Of a DNA stretch of 64,000 nucleotides, positions 54,643 to 64,000 are shown piece by piece. Where the stretch lies: positions 1,048,679 through 1,112,678 of the forward strand of contig NC_020169.2 in the NCBI RefSeq assembly GCF_000224145.3, in the 5' to 3' direction. Positions within the stretch are counted from its first letter, which is position 1, and every line of letters starts with the position of its first letter. Under the pieces are notes generated by a model. It saw only the letters and a program-made list of their open reading frames with translations. It was not told where the DNA came from and did not search any database. The position numbers were made by a program, and so were the translations under genes. This DNA comes from Ciona intestinalis. Its lineage: Eukaryota; Chordata; Ascidiacea; Phlebobranchia; Cionidae.

Positions 54643-57600
54643 TTACAAGTAAGTATCATATTCACCGTCTGCCGTATCATTGTAGGCGCTCACTGCACCA
54701 TTCTTCTGGTTGAGCTCCAATTTGCGGATTTCGTAAACCCCCTCAACATTTCTCATGCTCTCCTGGTAATCCTGCTCAATTTTCTCCAGCATCTGGTGGT
54801 AATAATTATGTAGGTGGGTGGAAAATAACCAACTGTTTAAATGTTCTATATATATACACATAGCACCAAAACAACTAATATTTAAGTTTCAATTATCTTT
54901 TGCTCCCAAAGGTATTCATATTTTAATATAACTGACCTGTATAAAAAAATTTCTACGCTGCAAAAAAAAATCTGAAATTTGTACTATAATAATCGTTAGT
55001 TTCGACAGAAAGTTGCCTTACTTTGGTGCAAACGAAGAAATTAAAATGGTTTCAAATGGTTTACATCACAGTATTGGATAATTAGGTCGAGCAACATTAT
55101 TGGTAATTGTGGGCATTGCATGCAGATTTACAAATTGTAAATATTAAAATCAAAGTTTTACCTTTTTTCTTTCATCTTCAACACTGGCTAAGATTTCTTC
55201 TTGTTGACAAAGAACCTCCTTTTCACGTTCTTCTTGTTTTAATAACAACTGACAATAAAACAAATGTAATAACAGATAATTTGCACATCACTTCCATTGT
55301 TTTCAGCATAAGATTTTTTTGCAGAAATCCAAATATTAAGCATGGACTAATAAAAGAGTACAACAACTTTTAGGTATTTAAATATAACACTCAAAAGGTT
55401 GTTAACCTCTGTAGTGCGCAACCCAAACAAATGTATTGAAGACATTTTGTGCCTCTACCCAGAGGTTAAGAACCACTGTGAAATTGGACCAAAATCTAAG
55501 ATATCGCTGTAGGACCTCACATATGCAATAAAAACGGAACAAAAACAAATTACTTTAAAAAAAACTTTAATCAAGACGAAAATGATCTTTATCTTTATTG
55601 AACTCACTGATCCACGGATGCGGACACACTCCTCGATATGACTAGAGTTGATCTCTCTCTTCTTCCTCTCAATTTCATCTTTACCAAGGTTGACAGGGAT
55701 GGCTCGGATGTTTTGCTCTTTCTCCGCATCTTTCTGCCTTTGAAGAGCTGCTTGCTCTCTACAAGGAACAACAAGTGTTATTTTACAATATCAGTTCTCA
55801 AAAATACATTTTTCAAATGCATTGTAATATTTATCTATATAGTAGATTTTTGGGGGGAAGATGGGACACCATTTCTTTCTATTTTCTCGTCCCATTTGGT
55901 AGTAAACAAAGAAAATTCAAAGAATTATAAAACCGCATCGTCACGACTCCAATAGACCTTGTTATTTGTTTAAGACACGATCAAGATATTTGAATATTAT
56001 GTGCCACAGTTGTTCCATCTTCCCCCACCCTACTATATTTTACTCATTATAAGTAAAGATTACAAATACCTACAAAAGTACTGTAAAAAAAAAAAAAAAA
56101 AAAAAGGGGGAAACTATATTAAGAAAAATCAGTATCTGCATTCTAAACATTGTCACGTTAGTTTAAACAAATATTCCGGTTTATCTTACTTTGCAGATGT
56201 TTTAGTTAATCTTTCCATCTCTACTTTCTGGTGGTCACGAACAAAACTTTCCAATTTTCTAACAAACTGAAACAAAAATGACAACAATAGGTTTATTAAG
56301 ATATAACTGTTGTTGTAAATATTTTGCAAATTTACAATCCACCTCCTGCTACCAGTTTATTATAGCTTTGTTCCTTTAGTATAAAATTATAATTTTAATG
56401 TACCAAAGTTTTGTTGATACAAAGCTTTGGTCATTTTGATACGGTTAAACTACACTTAAACAGAAACTAAATAACAACTGATGTATTTTAGAAATAAAAC
56501 ATCAAAACATTTGTACACAATATAGCCTAATAGCTAAAAAAAACAATATTTTAAAATGCAATCTATGTTTAAATTACATTATCTGTTTGTTCAATCTGGT
56601 AGGTTTTTTCTGCATCAAATTGTTCTTCAAGTAACTTAAACATTTCTTTCTTTTTTATTTCATCGGGCATTGCAGGGTTGACGTCAATTGTAACATCTGC
56701 AGCTATAATTATGTCAAATATTACATAGTTTCATAAAAGGTTGAAGAAACAATGTGGTTAGATTTAGATCTTTGCGACGCAACCAATACTTAGCAGGCTA
56801 AATGTTTGACAATGCTACCATTAAAAGAAAAATAAAAAAGGCCTCACCCATGTATAAAATAGAACATTAACTTTTGGTGTAATAAAACGTTTAAACCAAA
56901 CAAGGAAAAATAAGTAGTATTGATAGATAACAACTTGTAGTTATAAAGTTTAAAAAATAATAATAAATTACAAAGTTTAGGGAAATGGGAACGAACCAGA
57001 TAGTCGTCTTCTTGTAAAGAATAAGTTGAGTAAAGATGGGCTTCGTGCTGGAAAGAGCTGGCCGTGACATTTTGAAAATGTCTGGAATATTAAAAAGGTT
57101 ATACTACGCACTTTGTATTTATACTTTTTGTATAGTAGGGTGGGGGAACATGCGACTATTTTTTATTATATTTACTCATCAGTCATCACATTTGGTAGTA
57201 AAAACAAAGACATTTTTTAGAATTATAAAACTGTACCCCCACGACTCACATAGATCGTTGTTAATTGTTTAAAACATGATCAGGATATTTAAAATCTTAA
57301 GCAGTAAACTACAAAATGTCTAATTTTGTTAAACAAATAGTTTTACACAATGTTTCAAGAAGAATTATACTTTGGTAAAGTAAGATGAGAAACCTTTTTA
57401 TCGATTTTCTCATCTCGTTTAATAGTAAACAAAGAACATTCAAAGAATTATGAAACCGTGTCATCATGACTTTAATAGGCTGTTGTTAATTATTTAAACT
57501 CTGATCAGGATATTTGGATATTGTGTGATAAACGTGTCCCATCTTCCCCCACCCTACTATACCAAAGTTCCCAGTGTTAATTTCATGTATTAAACCCAAC

Positions 57601-60600
57601 CATGTTAGCAGCATAATTAAACAGTGTCTAAATCCAAGTTACCTTTTTATGTTTCTTTTTCAACTTATTTATTCCCTTCTCACTTTCTTTGATGATTTTC
57701 AAGTAACCTTCATTCAGACGCAAGTCATTCAAGTTTTGTGGCTCAAATACTTCCACTGTACAAGGAAGTAAGAAATATATAATTTATTTTGTTATTTACG
57801 TAGAAACATCACGTTTATTACTGTGAGAACTTGAATTAAACTTTATAATTGATGTAGAGACAGTCATTTTGAAGCTGAATATTTCATTTTATTTTTTACG
57901 GATATTTTTTTTTTTAATTAATTTTGTAAAATAGTTTATAATATGAGTTGTACACAGCTGTGCACCATAACAAACTTAATGTTAAAATATATATTTAAAA
58001 TTTAAACAATTACAATTTAGCAATGTATAATAAATACAAAATCAGTTCCTCTTAGACTACAATTGCCAAACATTGTTTACATTACAATATGCAATACTAC
58101 TAATGACTATTAAGAGATAATAATACAAGCATGGATAATGAAGTGATTTTAATTAGCTTAAACCCCTGAAGGCCACATAAGATGTTTAGAAAAAATAGCT
58201 TTATTAAACAATGTAATTTAAAAGAAACTTTAAAGATTTTTGTATAGTTTAATATAAAAGTAATTACCCAGTAATGAGTGTTAGAATACAGCTTTATTTA
58301 ATTGGACATTACAATGGCAATTATAGGTTAAATTTAAAAACCTAAAAAAATAGTTTTTGTACAAACTTATAACCTATATATAAACAAATAGGATGTATAA
58401 ATATTTAAATAAGGTATATACTCACTCATCCCATTGTACACATTTAATATACATTAACAGTGCAAAATAAAAATAAACAAATCTTATGGTGAATATAATT
58501 TACCCTATATGTGTATAAATACACCTGTATGCAAGTAAATATATATCTACTTACATAAAACTTCATTCTTCTCCTGTTTTGACTTGCTTGCCTTTACTGG
58601 TTTAGGTAAAGGAATCGAATCTCCATCCTTAGTAGTTGTTTCTACTGTTGGTTTTTTCTCTTTTTTATCTGAAGCTGGTTTGGGTTTTTCACTCTCATTC
58701 TATCAATGAACAAGGTATATATGTATCTAACAAGTGAATGAATGAATGAATGTAACTTACTTTATCCTCGCAGGGCCGGAAAGCAACAGTCATTATAACA
58801 CGGGCTGGCACTTCGTGCCAGCTTTTGAGTAACCATGTATGTTACTTTGTGGGTAATTATTTATTTTTTTGGATTTTTATGTATGGCTGATAATTTGGAC
58901 AACCCATTAGTGACCACTGGGTTGGAGCAATTGCCGTTAGTGTTCTTACCCAACGACACATACGCCCACAATGTAGCAGCGTNNNNNNNNNNNNNNNNNN
59001 NNNNNNNNNNNNNNNNNNNNNNNNNNNNNNNNAACGGCACAGTTTAAAGCTGTAAAACAAATGGTTGGAACGATTGTTAAACAAGAAGAATTATTCAAAA
59101 AAATCCAAATAAAATCATTTCCACATTAGGAAAAATCATTTCCACACAGTTTAAATAAAAAAAAACTTAAAATTAAAAATCTTTATTTCAGAGAATATTT
59201 AAACCCTAACAAAACTGCTAAACTTTCAAAATTAATTAAAAGAGCCTCAATCTTTTAAAATATGTTTTTTTGAAGAACTTACATCGGAATCTAAAGGTTT
59301 GTCTTCAACTTTCTCTTTCTCATCCTCCTCCAAGAGAAGTTGGAGAGCTTTCTGCCGATTCTTCATCTCTTGTTCCTCTCTATCTTTCTCTTTCATAAAT
59401 GGGATCGGGTTTGCGAGTGCTTCCATAAATTCTGAGTAAAAATGATTTTTTTTTGTATTTTTCGTCTTATGTTGTGATTGTGAATAGTAGAGTGGGGAAA
59501 GATGGGACATCTTTTTTATCCATTTTCCCATCCCATTTGGTGGAAAACAAAGAACATTTAAAGAATTATAAAACCGTATCCTCACGACTCCCATAGTACG
59601 TTGTTTATTGTTTAAAATACAATCAGGATACTTGGATATTATGTGCTGAAGCTAATGGTTTCCCAATTTCCCCACCATACTATATAAATGTGCACGCAGT
59701 GTGTTAGAATACTCACTTAAATGCACTTCAGGGACAAAGTCAGCAACTTCAAGATGAACGAATAAAGATGGCATGGTTAGTGGTTGGTTGCCCTCATTAC
59801 GAAGTGTGATGTATCTGTATATATGTAGAACATTCAATTTGCAATATACATAAACACATTGATAAAATACCAGCAGATATTTACTTTTGTGGAGTAACCG
59901 CTACAAGGAACAGTATCTAAAATTCTACAGGGCCTTCACTGGTTTAACACTATCCAAAGCATTTTTTAACTATTGAAATAAAAAACCTCAACTTATAAAA
60001 ATAAGCCGAAATGGTAACACAAAACTTTTAATTACAGCATAGCTTTAAAAGGTGTTCAAAATATGTTACTCCAATTTGAACTGCAAAAAGTGTTGCAAAT
60101 ATATTACCTGTAACCAGGTTTAAGTGCATCAACAGGCAGGAATCGTTGACCCAACATACTTCCATTAGTTTCCATTACTGCTATGCGTAGTATAGCAATA
60201 CATGGAAGCACGATCTGTGCAAATATAAAACAACTTGTTTCTTCTTTTCATTGAAACAAAAAAAGTAGCGAAATGGAAAAAAAGACAGTATCGGTAAAAT
60301 GATAGTCATTTTTAACATTTAAGTTAACAGTTTGAATAACAGGTAGAAACATTTTACATTTACACAATGGACCGGTCTTGGCCTAAATCTTAGGTCCCAT
60401 AGTGCTATGTTTTAAAGTTAAAACCTTACTTTTACAGAACACAATAACAGAACATTACTTTTACGATTGGAAAAGGGGTATTACAACATAAGGATTACTG
60501 ACTATAACAAGTTATATGTAAGCTGTTACCTTGTTGAATGTAAACACCTCACTATTGTAACATGGGTTGAGGGAGTTGCTTTCGACAACTTTTGTCTTTA

Positions 60601-62739
60601 ATCGTTTTCTTATTGTATCGGCAGGTAAGCCATACATGTCCACTTCTACGTAGGTGCTTACTTTTGAAGAGGAAAGAAACTGACCAGATATAATCTAAAA
60701 AATGAAATATTCAGGTAATTAACATCATTTGGAACAAACTAAACTAAATTTGGTTGTAATGTTTACTAATAATAAGGGTTGACCTACCCACCCTACCACC
60801 CCAGGTTTGTTGCCTATGGTAACAGGAACAAAGTAATAAAATAAAACAAACTGAATTTTTTAAATATGGTTTCATTCGTGTCACTATAAAACGTTCTACA
60901 TAATGAAAAGCTATATAAAGTCAAATAACATCAAAATCTAAAAGGATTTATTTTAAATTAGTAAAAAGTTACTAAAGGTCAATTAAGGTCACACCAAATA
61001 ACAAGACCTTTCGATCCAACACATGTAACATTAGAATGACACTCTGGCACACAAACTCAGCTTTTATAAAGACACAAAATCACATAGCATTGAACATAGA
61101 AATTGAGAAAAACATTAATAATAAAACAATTGTTTGGACAATAGAATTACTTTAAAGTTGACATAGAGACCATGATAAACATAAAAATCTTATTAAAGTA
61201 ATGATCTGGTGCTACGAAAACGTAACCAACGAAAATCAAGTCCAACCACTAGTAGTAATTGAGAAATATATTTCACCTAAATGGCATCGTCAGTCTCTTA
61301 TTTAAATAGGGTCTTATTCAATATACTACTAGTGGTTGGACTTGATTTTTGTTGGTTAGGTTTTCGTAGCGCCAGATCATTACTGTATTTTACTAAACAA
61401 GAATCGTTCAACTATATGTACATCAGATCAGGGTTAGATTCGCGGAATTTATTACAAGTCTTATTAAATTAAAAAATAAATATCTTATAAATATTAAAAT
61501 TACTTGAATTTTTAGACTTGTAGCTACAACACCATCCAAGTTCTTGGAAAACGGGTCAAAAGTTTTGTCTTTATTTCTCATGGGGAGAGGTTTAAGAATA
61601 TAACCAGATGAACCATTAAACTCAAATAAGCCCATGTTTAGTTGCATGGCAAGATCTGTGTGATAAATAATAACAAATATATTTTTATCTGATATCTGAT
61701 ACGGTATATGTAATATATAAAGTTGTTGCTTTTACTAAACCTGTAGTCACTATAGCCTACCACAAACGAATTAAAATACCAGCAAATTAACTAAGAGTAT
61801 TTAAAAATAGAAGTATTTAAGTCTAAATCCTAGGTTCCCAACCCTTTACTACTTGCATGTCATTTTTTCGCACTAATAAAAAGCTACTCTAAATTGTCGA
61901 GAAATAAATTGATAATTGTTAAATAAAAATATACTAAAAATATTTCTACAGTAAAACATACCCAAAATTTGGAAGTTAAGTGCCACAAACTGACAACCAG
62001 CGTTCCAGAATATCTGTGGCATATAGTTTGATGAATCTACACGAGCTCCCTTGGGGTAGATCCTGCTCATCTGCCGACGATTGTAACGCACAAATTCCAT
62101 CGGGTAGAAGGTAAGAAGACGCAGAGCAGCAGACTCAGTGAATGAAGAAATTTCATAACATCGCTTTCTTCGTTCAGATAATTCAAATGATTTGAACCTG
62201 TGTGAAAATAGCAATGCATGATGAATGTTGTATAAATATGCATGTATAAAGTTTGGCACTGCTACACATTGGTTAGAAATCTTGTCTCTAGAACAGAGTT
62301 CTGGCCTGGGGGCTTGACATTGCTACCATTTTGGATGTATGTGTCCTACAGCAAGACACTTAACGGCAATTGTATCAACCCAGTATTCCATTCAGGGTTG
62401 TCAAAATTGTTAGCTACACACTAACAAAAAAAAACATTAATTACTACCTACAAAGTTACATATGTGGTAACTTGTAAATGAACATGAAGTGCATGAAATG
62501 GAACACCCGAGCTACAAGGACTGTCCTTGCCCTGCCACGGGGGATAAATAAAGTATATTATTAAATGAGTTAATTTTAAAAGTCATTAAACATTCACCTA
62601 ACAGGTTGAACATAGTTGACTAACGATGACATAGCTTCGTAAGCTTTTGATTCTTTCATTGCAGTTCCGCACTCCTTAGCATTCTCCTCATAATCAAGTG
62701 TCGTGATGCTGCCTTCATCCTCACTGTCCTCGTCTTCAT
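54643..62739 (-). CDS. PLCB: Phospholipase C-beta, 3' part (Y half, C2, linker, C-terminal coiled coil)
   Basis: Minus-strand exons 62739-62598, 62197-61962, 61655-61504, 60694-60530, 60214-60108, 59814-59717, 59431-59283, 58699-58555, 57755-57643, 56702-56578, 56266-56190, 55758-55608, 55248-55162, 54792-54643; about 630 aa, 5' half outside the window. In order: an acidic X-Y linker ([11 protein letters not shown], autoinhibitory in the family), the Y box ([34 protein letters not shown]), a C2 domain ([21 protein letters not shown] ending in [19 protein letters not shown]), the EALANPI helix, a Lys-rich linker, and a long coiled coil ([14 protein letters not shown] onward) that docks G-alpha-q and membranes. 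It hydrolyses PIP2 to IP3 and diacylglycerol. One frame ends DTYL, a class I PDZ ligand. Junction 57643/56702 is phase-inconsistent (0 against 1), so a small exon in between is missing from this model. Confidence 0.88.
55838..56039 (+). repeat. MITE-family copy (PLC-beta intron)
   Basis: ATAGTAGATTTTTGGGGGGAAG to CTTCCCCCACCCTACTATA; followed at 56083-56105 by a poly-A run. Confidence 0.85.
57132..57310 (+). repeat. MITE-family copy, right end lost (PLC-beta intron)
   Basis: Left end TATAGTAGGGTGGGGGAACAT and core TTTGGTAGTAAAAACAAAGAC are present; after GATCAGGATATTT the sequence diverges. Confidence 0.7.
57371..57562 (+). repeat. MITE-family copy (PLC-beta intron)
   Basis: Degenerate left end (TTTGGTAAAGTAAGATGAGA) but perfect right end GTCCCATCTTCCCCCACCC; 60 bp after the previous copy. 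Confidence 0.75.
58735..58982 (-). repeat. SINE copy, inverted, cut by a gap (PLC-beta intron)
   Basis: Tail-first: GAATGTAACTTACTTTATCC, GGCACTTCGTGCCAGC, then TTAGTGACCACTGGGTTGGAG and CATACGCCCACAATGTAGCAG. The tRNA-like head falls in the adjoining gap. Confidence 0.75.
58983..59032. other. Assembly gap (N)
   Basis: Fifty undefined bases inside a SINE copy. Confidence 0.98.
59485..59686 (+). repeat. MITE-family copy (PLC-beta intron)
   Basis: ATAGTAGAGTGGGGAAAGATG to CCCAATTTCCCCACCATACTATATA; starts about 55 bp upstream of the 59431 exon boundary. Confidence 0.8.
61199..61382. repeat. 184-bp hairpin element with 59-bp inverted arms (PLC-beta intron)
   Basis: Arms 61199-61257 and 61324-61382 are reverse complements with only three mismatches, around a 66-bp loop. 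The outermost bases are TA on both sides, as for a TA-target (Tc1/mariner-type) MITE. It is unrelated to the abundant MITE family. Two of the three mismatches become G:U pairs if the + strand is transcribed. Confidence 0.85.
62240..62560 (+). repeat. SINE copy, diverged (PLC-beta intron)
   Basis: Decayed head around TACACATTGGTTAGAAATC, body CCTACAGCAAGACACTTAACG, and tail CACGGGGGATAAATAAAGTA. Confidence 0.6.
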
Positions 62740-62990
62740 CTGTTAAAAAGATTTATCATTTTAAGATCACGGGGTGTACTTTTGTTTGCAGCAAAAATAG
62801 TACATACTAGATAAGAAACATATTTATATGCAATAGTCTTAATCAAACTATTAAATATTAAACCAAGTTAATGATAACCACTTTTAGGACAGTGGAATAA
62901 GTGATGTGTTATCATCTCTTTATTTGTAAGTAAAATAACATATACTGATAGAAAACAAGTCTTTGGCCTGATTCAATCGTAGTATTGTAA
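62505..62990 (-). repeat. First copy of a duplicated block with the PLC-beta linker exon
   Basis: Matches about 63292-63800 almost exactly, including exon 62739-62598. Differences are scattered single bases. Confidence 0.8.
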
Positions 62991-63018
62991 ACTGTAAAGA
63001 AGTCAAATGTTGCTTAAA

Positions 63019-63291
63019 NNNNNNNNNNNNNNNNNNNNNNNNNNNNNNNNNNNNNNNNNNNNNNNNNNNNNNNNNNNNNNNNNNNNNNNNNNNNNNNNNN
63101 NNNNNNNNNNNNNNNNNNNNNNNNNNNNNNNNNNNNNNNNNNNNNNNNNNNNNNNNNNNNNNNNNNNNNNNNNNNNNNNNNNNNNNNNNNNNNNNNNNNN
63201 NNNNNNNNNNNNNNNNNNNNNNNNNNNNNNNNNNNNNNNNNNNNNNNNNNNNNNNNNNNNNNNNNNNNNNNNNNNNNNNNNNNNNNNNNNN
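63019..63291. other. Assembly gap (N)
   Basis: 273 undefined bases between the two copies of the PLC-beta linker-exon block. Confidence 0.98.
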
Positions 63292-63800
63292 GAGCAACAA
63301 GAACTGTCCTGGCCCTGCCACGGGGGATAAATAAAATATATTATTAAATGAGTTAATTTTAAAAGTCATTTAACATTCACCTAACAGGTTGAACATAGTT
63401 GACTAACGATGACATAGCTTCGTAAGCTTTTGATTCTTTCATTGCAGTTCCGCACTCCTTAGCATTCTCCTCATAATCAAGTGTCGTGATGCTGCCTTCA
63501 TCCTCACTGTCCTCGTCTTCATCTGTGAAGAAGATTTATCATTTTAAGATCACGGGGTGTACTTTTGTTTGCAGCAAAAATAGTACATACTAGATAGTGA
63601 ACATATTTATATGCAATAGTCTTAATCAAAGTATTGAATACTAAACCAAGTTAATGGTAACCACTTTTAGGACAATGGAATAAGTGATGTGTTATCATAA
63701 CTTTATTTGTATAAGTAAAATAACATATACTGATAGAAAACAAGTCTTTGGCCTGAGAAATCGTAGTATTGTAAACTGTAAAGAAGTCAAATGTTGCTTA
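63292..63800 (-). repeat. Second copy of the PLC-beta linker-exon block (probable allele)
   Basis: Contains exon 63522-63381, encoding the same peptide as 62739-62598 ([11 protein letters not shown] ... NYVQPVR). Both exons have the same phases, so splicing both would repeat 47 residues; an assembly artefact is much more likely. Confidence 0.8.
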
Positions 63801-64000
63801 AATCAAGTTAATCTTTAAAGACTTAATACCTTAACTCTAATAATGACAGAAAGTTGGTTCTGTTAAGCTTACAAAAGTAATGGAAGATTATAAATATATA
63901 ATGGTTCTGTTTTCATAGGAAAAAGATATAATACACTATTAATCTTGAAAGTACTAAATTAGCAAAGAATGGGAAAAAGTAAAAAAATGATAAAAATTTT
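63801..64000. other. End of window, PLC-beta intron
   Basis: AT-rich, no exon seen. The X domain, EF hands and PH domain of PLC-beta must lie to the right. Confidence 0.4.

Overview
The window looks like tunicate chromosomal DNA, most likely a Ciona species. The reasons are bilaterian gene families (INSM, AKT, ERG/FLI, PLC-beta) with small introns, AT-rich intergenic DNA, very many short inverted-repeat elements, tRNA-derived SINEs, and assembly gaps flanked by near-identical sequence, as expected for a highly polymorphic outbred animal. The species is inferred from these features, not from any database match.

Layout. 1-5.1 kb: an INSM-like zinc-finger gene (+), four exons, behind a promoter region with a TATA box and three copies of one E-box 11-mer. 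6.0-8.0 kb: a divergent seven-transmembrane receptor (+), two exons. 10.3-21 kb: an intact AKT/PKB kinase gene (+), 14 exons. 23.4-29.6 kb: a diverged tandem copy of AKT (+). Its exons all keep frame, but the catalytic Asp and Lys, the Mg-binding Asn, the DFG Asp and the activation-loop Thr are replaced and the C-terminal hydrophobic motif is gone, so it reads as an AKT pseudokinase. It ends in a 9-bp minisatellite. 30-38 kb: gene-poor DNA with repeats, a partial LTR element and two apparent haplotypes laid end to end. 38.1-41.4 kb: an ERG/FLI-type ETS gene (+), whose last four exons are repeated at 41.6-43.2 kb after a gap. 45.6-50.1 kb: a single-pass membrane protein with one mucin WxxW domain (-), six exons. 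53.1-64 kb: the 3' half of a phospholipase C-beta gene (-), running off the right edge.

Function. AKT, PLC-beta and the receptor belong to membrane phosphoinositide/GPCR signalling. INSM and ERG are developmental transcription factors. There is no operon-like organisation.

Repeats dominate the rest: about 29 copies or fragments of one ~190-bp MITE-like family, eleven tRNA-derived SINE copies or pieces, one solo LTR, one partial LTR element, a 184-bp hairpin element and several small tandem repeats. At four of the six N gaps the flanking sequence is duplicated, which suggests unmerged alleles rather than real gene duplications. The most interesting object is the AKT pseudokinase next to its active parent.
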